Assembly: GCF_902859585.1 (NCBI RefSeq)
Contig: NZ_CADIJM010000003.1
Location: 310,001 to 374,000 of the forward strand
DNA length: 64,000 bases
Direction of reading: 5' to 3'
Source of the DNA: Achromobacter animicus
GTDB taxonomy: Bacteria > Pseudomonadota > Gammaproteobacteria > Burkholderiales > Burkholderiaceae_B
Part shown: positions 42,561-52,982 of the stretch, piece after piece
How the letters are laid out: every line of letters starts with the position of its first letter
Position numbering within the stretch: position 1 is the first letter of the stretch
Program-made: the position numbers and the translations under genes
The notes under the pieces: generated by a model
The model's input: only the letters and a program-made list of their open reading frames with translations
Told to the model about the DNA's origin: nothing
Databases searched by the model: none

Positions 42561-44132
42561 ATGATCAGACGTTTCAGCCTGCTGGGAGCCGCCGCGCTCC
42601 TAGCCATGAGCGCCGCGACCGGTGCACTCGCCCAGACCAAGACGTTGCGCCTCGTGCCGCACGCCGACCTGAAGACGCTGGACCCGCTCTTCAACACCGC
42701 CTACATCACGCGCAACCACGGCTACATGGTGTTCGACACCCTGTTCGCGCAGGACAGCAAGGGCCAGGTCAAGCCGCAGATGGTGGATACCTGGACCACG
42801 TCCGAAGACGGCAAGACCTGGACCTTCACCCTGCGTCCCGGTCTGAAGTTCAACGACGGCACGCCGGTGACGGCCGAGGACTGCATTGCGTCGATCCAGC
42901 GCTGGGCAAAGAAGGACACGCTGGGCCAGGCCATGATGGCGGCCGGCGCAGAATTTGCCGCCACCAACGAAAACACGTTCACGCTGACGCTGAAAGAGCC
43001 CTTCGGCCTCGTGCTGGACGCGCTGTCCAAGCCTTCGGGCATGCCGCCCTTCATCATGCCCAAGCGGCTGGCCGCCACTGATCCGAACACCCAGGTCACC
43101 GAAATGGTCGGCTCGGGTCCGTTCCTCTTCAAGCGCGATGAATGGGTGCCCGGCAACAAGGTCGTCTATGTGAAGAACCCGTCCTACGTGCCGCGATCCG
43201 AAGCGCCTGACGGCCTGGCGGGCGGCAAGAACGTGAAGGTGGACCGCGTGGAATGGGTCTACATCCCCGATGGAAACACGTCGACGGCCGCGCTGATGAA
43301 CGGCGAGGTCGACATGATCGAACAGGTCACGCCCGACTTCCTGCCGGTGCTGGAATCCAACCCGGACATCACGCTGAGCACGTCGGTGGCCTCGCAAGGC
43401 ATGGTGATCCTGAATTCGCTGCATCCGCCGTTCAACAACCCGCTCGCGCGCCAGGCGGTGTACTACCTGGTCAGCCAGAAGGAAATGCTGACCGCGATGG
43501 GCTACCCGGACAAGTACCGGGTGGACTACTGCGCCACCATGTACATCTGCGGTTCGCCCCTGGCCACGGACGCGGGCGCCGCGCCCTACGCCAAGACCGA
43601 TCCCGCACGCGCCAAGCAACTGCTGCAGGAAGCCGGCTACAAGGGCGAGAAGGTGGTGCTGCTGTACCCCACCGATCACCTGAGCGCCCCGGCCGTCATG
43701 GTGCTGGCGCAGAACCTGAAGAAGGCTGGCGTGAACGTGGACCTGCAGTCGATGGACTGGGCCTCGCTGGCCGGCCGCCGCCTGAAGAAGGATCCGCCCG
43801 CTCAAGGCGGCTGGAACATCTTCCTGACCTGGGGCGGTTATTTCGACGCCAGCACGCCGGTCACCAACCCGTGGCTATCCGCCGCCTGCGGCAACAGCCT
43901 GCCGGGCTGGCCGTGCGACAAGGAACTGGACACCCTGCGCACCAGCTGGATCCGCGAGAACGACGCCGCCAAACGCAAGGACCTTGCCGCGCAGATCCAG
44001 GCGCGCGCCTACCAGACGGTGCCCTACGTGATGTGGGGCGAGTTCAAGCCTGTCTTCGCGGTGCGCGGCTTGAAGCAGACCGATCTGATCAAGTCCGGCA
44101 TTCCGGTGATGTGGAACATCGAGAAACCGTAA
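42561..44132 (+). CDS. Peptide ABC transporter substrate-binding protein (SBP_bac_5)
   Basis: A 523-residue periplasmic binding protein with a signal peptide (RFSLLGAAALLAMSAATGALAQ), KTLRLVPHADLKTLDPLFNTAYITRNHGYMVFDTLF and the family 5 segment VDTWTTSEDGKTWTFTLRPGLKFNDGTPVTAEDC. It belongs to the DppA/OppA class that binds peptides, nickel or opines. AAGGGGAAATCC precedes the ATG. Encodes the receptor of the following four transporter genes. Confidence 0.95.
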   Translation: MIRRFSLLGAAALLAMSAATGALAQTKTLRLVPHADLKTLDPLFNTAYITRNHGYMVFDTLFAQDSKGQVKPQMVDTWTTSEDGKTWTFTLRPGLKFNDGTPVTAEDCIASIQRWAKKDTLGQAMMAAGAEFAATNENTFTLTLKEPFGLVLDALSKPSGMPPFIMPKRLAATDPNTQVTEMVGSGPFLFKRDEWVPGNKVVYVKNPSYVPRSEAPDGLAGGKNVKVDRVEWVYIPDGNTSTAALMNGEVDMIEQVTPDFLPVLESNPDITLSTSVASQGMVILNSLHPPFNNPLARQAVYYLVSQKEMLTAMGYPDKYRVDYCATMYICGSPLATDAGAAPYAKTDPARAKQLLQEAGYKGEKVVLLYPTDHLSAPAVMVLAQNLKKAGVNVDLQSMDWASLAGRRLKKDPPAQGGWNIFLTWGGYFDASTPVTNPWLSAACGNSLPGWPCDKELDTLRTSWIRENDAAKRKDLAAQIQARAYQTVPYVMWGEFKPVFAVRGLKQTDLIKSGIPVMWNIEKP

Positions 44133-44184
44133 GGCAGACGCCGGGCGCCGTGCGCGCCCGGCCGCAAGCCGGGGGGAATCCAGC

Positions 44185-45120
44185 GTGAAATTCATCCTGC
44201 GCCGCATCGCGGCCGTCATACCCGTCATGGCCGTCGTGGCCGTCGTGGTGTTCCTGCTGATACACCTGTCGCCGGGCGATCCCGCGGCGGTCATCGCAGG
44301 CGACAACGCCACCGCCGACGACGTCGAAAAAATCCGGCAGAACCTGGGGCTGGACAAGCCGCTCCTGCAGCAGTTCGTCATCTGGATCAGCCATATCGCC
44401 GTCGGCGACCTGGGCACCTCGATGTCCACGCAGATGCCCGTGTCGCAGCTCATCGCCCAGCGCATGGGCCCCACGATCTCGATCGCGCTCTTCACGATGC
44501 TGTTTGCCGTGCTGGCCGCGATTCCGCTGGGCGTGCTGGCCGCGTGGAACGCCGGCAAGTGGCTGGACAGGCTGGTCATGGTGGGCGCGGTCTGTGCGTT
44601 CTCGGTGCCGGTGTTCCTGATCGGCTACAGCCTGGTGTACGGATTTTCCATCAAGCTCGGCTGGCTGCCGGTGCAGGGCTACAAACCGCTGGCCGATGGC
44701 CTTGTGCCTTACCTGCGCCACCTGGTGCTGCCCTGTCTGTCGCTGGGCCTGGTGTACATGGCGCTGCTGACGCGCATGACACGCGCCACCATGCTGGAGG
44801 CCCTGTCCGAAGACTACATCCGCACCGCGCGCGCCAAGGGCCTGTCATCCGGTCCCATCGTCTGGCACGCGCTCAAGAACGCCGCCAATCCGATCGTCAC
44901 GACCATCGGTGTGGGCGTGGCGCTGCTGATCGGCGGCGTCGTCGTGACCGAGACCGTGTTTGCGATCCCCGGCCTGGGCCGCCTGACCATCGACGCCGTG
45001 CTGCGCCACGACTATCCGGTCATCCAGGGCGTGCTGCTGGTGGCCTCGGGCATCTACGTGCTGATCAACCTGCTGGTCGACCTGAGCTACCGGCTCTTCG
45101 ATCCCCGCATCCGCTATTGA
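44185..45120 (+). CDS. Peptide ABC transporter permease (DppB-like)
   Basis: A 311-residue membrane protein with six predicted helices and GTG start at 44185 preceded by GGGGGGAA. Family marks include the N-terminal FILRRIAAVIPVMAVVAVVVFLLIHLSPGDPA and the EAA-like loop EDYIRTARAKGLSSGPIVWHALKNAANPIVT. Forms the channel with the next gene's product, whose start lies 13 bp downstream. Confidence 0.95.
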   Translation: MKFILRRIAAVIPVMAVVAVVVFLLIHLSPGDPAAVIAGDNATADDVEKIRQNLGLDKPLLQQFVIWISHIAVGDLGTSMSTQMPVSQLIAQRMGPTISIALFTMLFAVLAAIPLGVLAAWNAGKWLDRLVMVGAVCAFSVPVFLIGYSLVYGFSIKLGWLPVQGYKPLADGLVPYLRHLVLPCLSLGLVYMALLTRMTRATMLEALSEDYIRTARAKGLSSGPIVWHALKNAANPIVTTIGVGVALLIGGVVVTETVFAIPGLGRLTIDAVLRHDYPVIQGVLLVASGIYVLINLLVDLSYRLFDPRIRY

Positions 45121-45133
45121 GAAGAGGCCACGC

Positions 45134-46009
45134 ATGAACACGACCACCCTGCCCCTTCCCGCCGCGCGGCCGCGCCTGCGGCGCGCGTTCCGGTCTATAC
45201 GCCGCCATCCCATGCTGTACGCCGGCGGCGCGATCCTCATCATCCTCGCGGCCATCGCGCTGGCCGCGCCGTGGCTGGCCACCGTGGACCCGCAGGAGAT
45301 CAATCCGCTGGCGCGCATGAAGCCGCCCTCGGCCGAACACCTGTTCGGCACCGACGCGCTGGGCCGCGACGTCTATTCGCGCACTGTCTGGGGCGCCCGC
45401 ATCTCGCTGCTGGTCGGCATCGTGGTCGCTGTCGTCTCCACCGCCGCTGGCGTGGTGCTGGGCATGATGGCAGGCTACTTCCGCCGCATCGACGCCGTCA
45501 TCATGCGCATCATGGACGGCCTGATGGCCATCCCCGGCGTGCTGCTGGCGATTGCGCTGATGGCCACGCTGAAGGGCGGGCTGGGCACCGTCATCATCGC
45601 CATCGTCATTCCCGAAGTGCCGCGCGTCGTGCGGCTGGTGCGCGCGCTGGTCCTGACCATCCGCGAGCAGCCCTACATCGAGGCCGCCGTCTCGGTCGGC
45701 ACGCGGGTGCCGTCGATCCTGATGCGCCACATCCTGCCCAACCTGTTTGCGCCGCTGATGGTGCAGGCCACGTTCATCGCGGCCTCCGCCATCCTGACCG
45801 AAGCCGTGCTGAGCTTCCTTGGCGTGGGCATTCCGCCGCACATCCCGAGCTGGGGCAACATCATGGCCGAAGGCCGCAACTTCGTGGCCGTGGCGTTCCA
45901 CATCATCCTGTATCCGGGCCTCTTTCTGGGCGCGGCCGTCCTGGCCGTCAATCTGGTCGGCGACGGGCTGCGCGACATGCTCGATCCCCGCCTGGCCAAG
46001 AAGCTGTAG
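45134..46009 (+). CDS. Peptide ABC transporter permease (DppC-like)
   Basis: A 291-residue permease. HLFGTDALGRDVYSRTVWGARISLLVGIVVAVVS is the DppC/OppC signature, followed by five further hydrophobic helices and the EAA loop EQPYIEAAVSVGTRVPSILMRHILPNLFAPL. Pairs with the DppB-like subunit. Eight bp separate it from the first ATPase gene. Confidence 0.95.
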   Translation: MNTTTLPLPAARPRLRRAFRSIRRHPMLYAGGAILIILAAIALAAPWLATVDPQEINPLARMKPPSAEHLFGTDALGRDVYSRTVWGARISLLVGIVVAVVSTAAGVVLGMMAGYFRRIDAVIMRIMDGLMAIPGVLLAIALMATLKGGLGTVIIAIVIPEVPRVVRLVRALVLTIREQPYIEAAVSVGTRVPSILMRHILPNLFAPLMVQATFIAASAILTEAVLSFLGVGIPPHIPSWGNIMAEGRNFVAVAFHIILYPGLFLGAAVLAVNLVGDGLRDMLDPRLAKKL

Positions 46010-46017
46010 GAGCGCAC

Positions 46018-47025
46018 ATGCAGCCCCATCCCGTCCTGCGCGTGCAAGACCTCACCACCTGTTTCGACGGCGACGACACGACCGTGCTGGCCGTCGACAA
46101 GCTCTCGTTCGACCTCCTGCCCGGCGAAACCCTGGGCCTGGTGGGCGAATCGGGCTGCGGCAAGAGCGTCACGTCGCTGTCCATCATGCGGCTGCTGCGC
46201 GCCCCCGGCCGCGTCGCCACCGGCAGCATCGAATTCGACGGCAGCGATCTCCTGGCCCTGCCCGAGAAATCGATGCGCGCCATTCGCGGCAACAAGATCT
46301 CGATGATCTTCCAGGAGCCCATGACCTCCTTGAACCCCGTGATCACGGTGGGCAAGCAGATCAGCGAATCGCTCATGCTGCACCAGGGCCTGTCGCGGCG
46401 CGAGGCGCTGACGCAGGCCGAGGCGCTGCTGGACCTGGTGCAGATCTCCGACCCGGCGCGCCGCGTGCGCGAGTATCCCTACCAGCTCTCGGGCGGCATG
46501 CGCCAGCGCGCCATGATCGCCATGGCGCTGGCCTGTCAGCCCAAGGTGCTGATCGCTGACGAACCCACCACGGCGCTGGACGTCACCATCCAGGCGCAGA
46601 TCCTGCACCTGTTGCGAGACATCCAGGCGCGGCTTGGCACGGCCATCGTGCTGATCACGCACGACCTGGGCGTGGTCGCGCAGATGTGCCAGCGCGTCAT
46701 CGTCATGTATGCCGGCCGCAAGGTCGAGGAAGGCAGCGTGGACGACGTGCTGGACCGCCCGCAGCATCCGTACACCCAGGCGCTGATCCGTTCGCTGCCC
46801 GACTTCGTCGACGGCCAGGACCACACTGCCCGGCTTGCCGAGCTGCCCGGCATCGTCCCCGTCAGGACGCCCGTGTCGCGCGGCTGCGCCTTTGCCGCGC
46901 GTTGCCCCGAGGCCCTGCCACGCTGCACCGAGGAAGCGCCGTCCGCCACCGACGCCGGCGCGCGCCACCGCGTCTGGTGCTGGGCCCGCCAGGACGCCCC
47001 CGCGCCCGCCGCCCTGACTGCCTGA
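46018..47025 (+). CDS. Peptide ABC transporter ATPase (DppD-like)
   Basis: A 335-residue ATPase: Walker [10 protein letters not shown]-loop [12 protein letters not shown], signature LSGGMRQR, Walker [14 protein letters not shown]-loop ITHDLG. The C-terminus has the oligopeptide transporter extension [15 protein letters not shown] with cysteines typical of DppD/OppD. ATG at 46018 with TAGGAG upstream. Confidence 0.96.
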   Translation: MQPHPVLRVQDLTTCFDGDDTTVLAVDKLSFDLLPGETLGLVGESGCGKSVTSLSIMRLLRAPGRVATGSIEFDGSDLLALPEKSMRAIRGNKISMIFQEPMTSLNPVITVGKQISESLMLHQGLSRREALTQAEALLDLVQISDPARRVREYPYQLSGGMRQRAMIAMALACQPKVLIADEPTTALDVTIQAQILHLLRDIQARLGTAIVLITHDLGVVAQMCQRVIVMYAGRKVEEGSVDDVLDRPQHPYTQALIRSLPDFVDGQDHTARLAELPGIVPVRTPVSRGCAFAARCPEALPRCTEEAPSATDAGARHRVWCWARQDAPAPAALTA

Positions 47026-47042
47026 GACGCATGAGATCCGCC

Positions 47043-48041
<999 letters not shown>

Positions 48042-48078
48042 TCCCCGCATTGCCTGATCCATCCAGCCGGAGAACCGC

Positions 48079-49575
48079 ATGTCCCAGCCCGACGCCACCC
48101 CGTTTGACTACATCCTCACCGGCGGCACCGTCATCGACGGCACCAACGCCCCCGGCCAGCGCGCCGACGTGGGCGTGCGCGGCGACCGCATTGCCGCCGT
48201 GGGCGACCTGTCCGGCAGCGCCGCGCAACGCCGCATCGACGTGACGGGCAAAGTGGTGGCGCCCGGCTTCATCGACTCGCACACCCACGACGACAACTAC
48301 CTGCTCAAGCGCCGCGACATGACGCCCAAGATCTCGCAGGGCGTCACCACCGTCGTCACGGGCAACTGCGGCATCAGCCTGGCGCCGCTGGCCCACGCCC
48401 ATGCCAGCCCGCCCGCGCCGCTGGACCTGCTGGACGAAGGCGGCTCGTATCGCTTCGAACGTTTCTCCGATTACCTGAACGCGCTGCGCGCCACGCCCGC
48501 CGCCGTCAACGCCGCCTGCATGGTCGGCCACTCCACGCTGCGCGCGGCCGTCATGCCCGACCTGCAGCGCGCCGCCACGCCGGATGAAGTGCAGGCCATG
48601 CAGACGCTGGCCGACGACGCGCTGGCCAGCGGCGCCATCGGCATCTCCACCGGCACGTTCTACCCGCCAGCCGCCCAGGCCACCACCGAGGAAATCATCG
48701 AAGTCTGCCGCCCGCTCAACACGCACGGCGGCATCTACGCCACCCACATGCGCGACGAGGGCGAACACATCGTGGAGGCACTGGAAGAAACCTTCCGCAT
48801 CGGCCGCGAACTGGACGTGCCGGTTGTAATCTCGCATCACAAGGTCATGGGCCAGCCCAACTTCGGCCGCTCCGCCGAGACGCTGCCGCTGATCGAGGCC
48901 GCGATGGCCAAGCAGGACGTCTCGCTGGACGCCTATCCCTATGTAGCCGGCTCCACCATGCTCAAGCAGGACCGCGTCCTGCTGGCAGGCCGCACCATCA
49001 TCACCTGGTGCAAGCCTCTTCCCGAACTCAGCGGGCGCGACCTGGACGAGGTCGCCGCCGAGCGCGGCAAGTCCAAATTCGACGTGGTGCCCGAGCTGCA
49101 ACCGGCCGGCGCCATCTACTTCATGATGGACGAGCCCGACGTGCAGCGCATTTTGAAGTTCGGCCCCACCATGATCGGCTCGGATGGCCTTCCCCACGAT
49201 GAGCGTCCGCACCCGCGCCTGTGGGGCACCTTCCCGCGCGTGCTGGGCCATTACTCCCGCGACCTGGGCCTCTTCCCGCTGGAAACCGCGGTCTGGAAAA
49301 TGACCGGCCTGACCGCCGCCAAGTTCGGCCTGGCCGAACGCGGGCAGGTGCAGCCAGGCTACTTTGCCGACCTCGTGGTCTTCGATCCGGCCACGGTGGC
49401 CGACGCCGCCACCTTCGAACGCCCCACCGAACGCGCGGCCGGCATTCACTCGGTCTACGTGAATGGCGCGCCCGTGTGGGAGGACCAGGCCTTCACCGGG
49501 CAGCACGCCGGCCGCGTCCTGGCGCGGAGCGCCGTTGGGATCGCCGCTCCGGGCAACGCCGGGAGCGCCGCATGA
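48079..49575 (+). CDS. N-acyl-D-amino-acid deacylase (D-aminoacylase)
   Basis: A 498-residue amidohydrolase-superfamily enzyme: FDYILTGGTVIDGTNAPGQRADVGVRGDRIAAVGDL at the N-terminus, the metal motif FIDSHTHDDNYL, NCGISLAPL, EVCRPLNTHGGIYATHMRDEG and the SDGLPHDERPHPRLWGTFPRVLGHYSRDLG C-terminal pattern of D-aminoacylases. It hydrolyses N-acyl-D-amino acids, releasing free D-amino acid. Its stop overlaps the start of the carbamoylase by 4 bases (ATGA). Confidence 0.94.
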   Translation: MSQPDATPFDYILTGGTVIDGTNAPGQRADVGVRGDRIAAVGDLSGSAAQRRIDVTGKVVAPGFIDSHTHDDNYLLKRRDMTPKISQGVTTVVTGNCGISLAPLAHAHASPPAPLDLLDEGGSYRFERFSDYLNALRATPAAVNAACMVGHSTLRAAVMPDLQRAATPDEVQAMQTLADDALASGAIGISTGTFYPPAAQATTEEIIEVCRPLNTHGGIYATHMRDEGEHIVEALEETFRIGRELDVPVVISHHKVMGQPNFGRSAETLPLIEAAMAKQDVSLDAYPYVAGSTMLKQDRVLLAGRTIITWCKPLPELSGRDLDEVAAERGKSKFDVVPELQPAGAIYFMMDEPDVQRILKFGPTMIGSDGLPHDERPHPRLWGTFPRVLGHYSRDLGLFPLETAVWKMTGLTAAKFGLAERGQVQPGYFADLVVFDPATVADAATFERPTERAAGIHSVYVNGAPVWEDQAFTGQHAGRVLARSAVGIAAPGNAGSAA

Positions 49576-50498
49576 CCGCCCGCAAGCTCCACCTTGCCGT
49601 CGCGCAGCTGGGCCCCGTCCAGCGCAGCGACACCCGGGTCCAGGTCGTTCGCCGGCTGATCGACCTGCTGGAAGACGCCCACAGCCGCGGCGCGGCGTGG
49701 GTGACGTTTCCGGAGCTGGCGCTGACCACGTTCTTTCCGCGCTGGTCCATCGACGATCCCGCCGAGGTGCAGGCGTTCTTCGAAACCGAAATGCCGGGCC
49801 CCCTGACCCGCCCCCTGTTCGACGCGGCGCGCGACAAGGGCGTCGGCTTCTATCTGGGCTACGCCGAGCTGGCGGACGGCGTGCAGTACAACACCAGCAT
49901 CCTGGTCGGGCGCGACGGGCAGATCGTGGGCAAGTACCGCAAGATCCATATCCCCGGCGACGCGCAGGCCGTCGACGGAGCGCCCCTGCAGCACCTGGAG
50001 AAGAAGTATTTCGCGGTCGGCGACCTGGGGTTTCCCGTCTGGCAGACCCCGGACGCCGCCATCGGCATGTGCATCTGCAACGACCGGCGCTGGCCCGAGA
50101 CGTTCCGCGTCATGGGACTGCAAGGCGTGGAGGTCGTCATGGCCGGGTACAACACGCCCTCCGGCTACGTGCAATGGAACGAGCCGATCCACCTGCGCAT
50201 GCACCACCACCTGCTGTCGCTGCAGGCCGGCGCCTACCAGAACGCCTGCTGGGTGGCCGCCGCCGCCAAGGCCGGCGTCGAGGAAGGCAACCCCATGATC
50301 GGCGGATCCTGCATCGTCGCGCCCACCGGCGAAATCATGGTGCGCACGTTCTCCGAGGAGGACGAAGTCATCAACTTCGTCTGCGACCTGTCGGTGTCGG
50401 ATCACTACCGCGCCAACATCTTCAACTTCGCCGCCCACCGCCGGCCCGAGCACTACCGGATGATCGTCGAACGCACCGGCGCCCAGCCTCCCGCCTGA
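49572..50498 (+). CDS. N-carbamoyl-D-amino-acid hydrolase
   Basis: A 308-residue nitrilase-superfamily enzyme. The catalytic triad is readable: Glu48 in FPELALTTFF, Lys124 in KYRKIHIPG and Cys169 in ICNDRRWPE, near-identical in position to Agrobacterium D-carbamoylase (Glu47, Lys127, Cys172). KYRKIHIPGDAQAV-like and QWNEPIHLRMHHHLLSLQAGAYQN segments are also typical. It converts N-carbamoyl-D-amino acids (as from D-hydantoins) to D-amino acid, CO2 and ammonia. No hydantoinase gene is nearby. Confidence 0.95.
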   Translation: MTARKLHLAVAQLGPVQRSDTRVQVVRRLIDLLEDAHSRGAAWVTFPELALTTFFPRWSIDDPAEVQAFFETEMPGPLTRPLFDAARDKGVGFYLGYAELADGVQYNTSILVGRDGQIVGKYRKIHIPGDAQAVDGAPLQHLEKKYFAVGDLGFPVWQTPDAAIGMCICNDRRWPETFRVMGLQGVEVVMAGYNTPSGYVQWNEPIHLRMHHHLLSLQAGAYQNACWVAAAAKAGVEEGNPMIGGSCIVAPTGEIMVRTFSEEDEVINFVCDLSVSDHYRANIFNFAAHRRPEHYRMIVERTGAQPPA

Positions 50499-50584
50499 CC
50501 CGGCCCACCCCGTACAATCCGGCTACACGCGGCGGGGCTTGCGGGCCCTGCCCCTGCCCTCAACCCTATAAGCCAGACCGCTAC

Positions 50585-51217
50585 ATGGCCCCAACCGGCA
50601 ACACATCCCCGCCCGAAATCGTGGGCAAGGAAGAAATGGGCGCCCGCCTGCGCGCCGAGCGCAAGGCCAGGAAGATGACCTTGCAGGCACTATCCAAGGC
50701 CAGCGGCATCGCGGTGTCGACGCTATCGAAGGCCGAACTCGGCCAGATCGCCCTCAGTTACGAAAAATTCGCCGCGCTGGCCCGCGCGCTCGACATCGAC
50801 ATGACCCGCATGTTCATGCTGCGCGACGCCGCGCAGGCCGCGGTCGCCCCCACCTTCGTCAAGAACCGGCTCAGCGACGCCCGCGACTACATCACCGAGA
50901 ACTATCACTACCGCCTGCTGATGGGCGAATACCCCGGCAAGAAGATGCTGCCGATGGTCGCCATGATCGATTCGCGCAAGGTCGTGGAGTTTGAAGACTA
51001 TATCCGCCACCCGGGCCAGGAGTTCGTCGTGGTCCTGTCGGGCAAGGTCCGCATCCAGTTCGAAAACGGCGACAGCGTCGTGCTGAACCGGCTGGAATCG
51101 GCGTACTTCGACAGCAGCATCGGCCACGTTTATCTGTCGCTGAGCAGAAAGCCGGCCGAGGTGCTGGCCGTGTGCAGCGATATGGAGGATGTGCCGGAGC
51201 GGTTGAAGGGGGCGTAA
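50585..51217 (+). CDS. HTH (XRE) plus cupin regulator
   Basis: A 210-residue regulator. Residues about 19-75 form an XRE helix-turn-helix (MGARLRAERKARKMTLQALSKASGIAVSTLSKAELGQIALSYEKFAALARAL). Residues about 135-200 form a cupin beta-barrel (HPGQEFVVVLSGKVRIQFENGDSVVLNRLESAYFDSSIGHVY). The layout is that of PuuR-type regulators of amine and amino-acid catabolism, in which the cupin senses a small metabolite. It lies 86 bp after the carbamoylase gene and is the likely regulator of the cluster. Confidence 0.93.
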   Translation: MAPTGNTSPPEIVGKEEMGARLRAERKARKMTLQALSKASGIAVSTLSKAELGQIALSYEKFAALARALDIDMTRMFMLRDAAQAAVAPTFVKNRLSDARDYITENYHYRLLMGEYPGKKMLPMVAMIDSRKVVEFEDYIRHPGQEFVVVLSGKVRIQFENGDSVVLNRLESAYFDSSIGHVYLSLSRKPAEVLAVCSDMEDVPERLKGA

Positions 51218-51223
51218 TGATGT

Positions 51224-51261
51224 GGCGCCGCGCCAACTGCTTACTTGGCTGAAGCGGCGCC
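51224..51261. terminator. Hairpin between the converging regulator and srf operon ends
   Basis: GGCGCCGC and GCGGCGCC arms with additional GCCAA/TTGGC pairing inside. It lies where the HTH-cupin gene and the last srf-cluster gene converge and overlaps the latter's last codons. No T-run, so a bidirectional terminator is likely but not certain. Confidence 0.6.
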
Positions 51262-52446
51262 TTGGGATGACCCAGCTGAATCCGTTGCGGGCGAGAGCAT
51301 CCTGGACGCCTCTCGTGACAGATCCACTCCTTTTCCATCTGGCTTGGACCTCGTCCAGGCGTACGAGCCCACGCGTGACTGATCGGAGAGGCAGGCCGCC
51401 ACCGCGTGCGTACCGCTCAAGTCCACGATGTTGATCCGCAGCCGCGGCTTGTCCCGGGAGAGCTGCACAGCCGTTGCACAGATATCCTGGCCGCATTCGT
51501 CCGCGCCGGCCAGGAACAGGAATATCAGGGCATCGCGCTTGACGCCATCGACGGTCGCTGCCGCGATCTTCAATCCGTCGGTCAACGCCGCCTTGCCCTC
51601 GTTCTGCGTGGATTTCAGAGCCTGCAGGAGTTCCGCTCGGTTCGCCGATGGGAAAGCGCCCTGACTGTGTGGCATTCCACACTGCATTGCTGGGAACGTG
51701 ACGAGACGCGTATCGGTGACGTCCGGCAATCGGTCGACGATCCGTCGAATCTCATCGTGGCCAATGACCCGGCGTTCAGGCCCGCCGATCTTTTCCGGCG
51801 CTGCCTTCATACGCGCTGCCGTTTCCAGCACGAACACCAGTTCCGTGGGCCATTCCGGCGTGCGATCCGGCTCTGCTTTGGGCTCAGGGCTGAGTGCAGG
51901 CAAAGCTGGGCCGCTCGGCGATGCCGGCTGCCGGTACCACCACCATGCGCCAGCCAGGAGCAGCGCGAGCAACAGCGCCCCTCCCACCGCAAGCCAGCGC
52001 CAGAGAGCGAAGGACGGCGCCGGCGCGCCGCCCGCAGCCGGAAGCGTGGGCGCCGCATCCTGCAGGCGAATCAGCAGGCGCCCGTCCACGCCATACAGCT
52101 TGTCCAGATCGGGCGGAACCCGCAGCGCCTCTATCTGCTGCGCCTGGTGCTCCATCCCGCGCGCTCGCATGGCCTCTGCCAGGCCACCAAGGGTGGCGAC
52201 ATGCGCATCATAGGCGCGAAGCAGCGCCTGCTGGGCGTCCTCAGACAGGGCGGCATACTGCGTCACCGCCCCCTGCTGGGAAGTCCACCACTCGAGCACC
52301 CCGTCCGCGCCAATCCGGGGCACGGCGTACGTCGCCGCCACGCCCGGCGCGAAATGCTTGCGGATCAACTCGATCAGCTCGCCGTAGGTGCCGGACAGCG
52401 ACGCCTCCGACATGTTCCCTCGCGGGTGCCGCAAGAAGCGTTGCAT
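51241..52446 (-). CDS. SrfA-like single-pass membrane protein with vWA-like periplasmic domain
   Basis: A 401-residue protein. Residues 1-148 are cytoplasmic and include VAATYAVPRIGADGVLEWWTSQQG, recalling the N-terminal region of SrfA proteins. A single helix spans about 149-171 (WRWLAVGGALLLALLLAGAWWW). After a Pro-rich linker comes a periplasmic domain that starts like a vWA fold (ELVFVLETAARM), but with Glu-Thr-Ala in place of the metal-binding DxSxS motif. The start at 52446 has a weak ribosome site; the ATG at 52413 has GAGGG upstream and is possible. Last gene of the srf operon. The SrfA assignment is tentative. Confidence 0.78.
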   Translation of the reverse strand: MQRFLRHPRGNMSEASLSGTYGELIELIRKHFAPGVAATYAVPRIGADGVLEWWTSQQGAVTQYAALSEDAQQALLRAYDAHVATLGGLAEAMRARGMEHQAQQIEALRVPPDLDKLYGVDGRLLIRLQDAAPTLPAAGGAPAPSFALWRWLAVGGALLLALLLAGAWWWYRQPASPSGPALPALSPEPKAEPDRTPEWPTELVFVLETAARMKAAPEKIGGPERRVIGHDEIRRIVDRLPDVTDTRLVTFPAMQCGMPHSQGAFPSANRAELLQALKSTQNEGKAALTDGLKIAAATVDGVKRDALIFLFLAGADECGQDICATAVQLSRDKPRLRINIVDLSGTHAVAACLSDQSRVGSYAWTRSKPDGKGVDLSREASRMLSPATDSAGSSQGAASAK

Positions 52447-52478
52447 GGATAGTCTCGAAGTTTGGGCTTACGGAGGCG

Positions 52479-52982
52479 TCAAGGAACGAGGCCCATGCTC
52501 TTTTGCAGCCTGAGCACTTCGGCCTGCTTGGCCTTGATCTGCGCTTCCAGGGCGGCATCCGAAACATTGACGTTGATGGGCGTCTTCAGTGCCCGTTCCG
52601 ACTGTGCCAGTTGCCGCTTGAGCTCCTCGCTGTTCTTGGACTTGGCCCGCGCCTGATCCAGCAACTTCTGGACCGATGCTGACAGCGCGTTACGCGCCTT
52701 GGTCTTTTCCGCCAAGGACTTGCCAATTGACGCCCGCTGCGCCTCCAGATCGGCTAGCACCTGCCTGGCTTGCGCATTTTCGGCTTGAGCCGCCCGTATG
52801 TCGTCTTCGCGCTGTGCCACGTGTTTGCCATAGCCTCCGCCCACGTCGCAGTTCATTTTGGTGATGAAACCGGCGTTCGTGTTCGATGGATCACAATCGG
52901 CTGCCGTCGTTGCGCAACCGGCCAGAACGAACAGCGCCACGATCGGAGCAAGCTGCGCAACTCGCGTCATCAAGCGCTTCAT
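52479..52982 (-). CDS. Coiled-coil lipoprotein
   Basis: A 167-residue lipoprotein: signal with lipobox LAGC (VALFVLAGCATTAADC), then a long coiled coil from about residue 55 to 130 (REDDIRAAQAENAQARQVLADLEAQRASIGKSLAEKTKARNAL...). Anchored on the periplasmic side. Its ATG overlaps the stop of the preceding lipoprotein gene by 4 bases, so the two are coupled. Coiled-coil lipoproteins of this kind often act as struts in envelope machines; the specific partner is unknown. Confidence 0.82.
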   Translation of the reverse strand: MKRLMTRVAQLAPIVALFVLAGCATTAADCDPSNTNAGFITKMNCDVGGGYGKHVAQREDDIRAAQAENAQARQVLADLEAQRASIGKSLAEKTKARNALSASVQKLLDQARAKSKNSEELKRQLAQSERALKTPINVNVSDAALEAQIKAKQAEVLRLQKSMGLVP

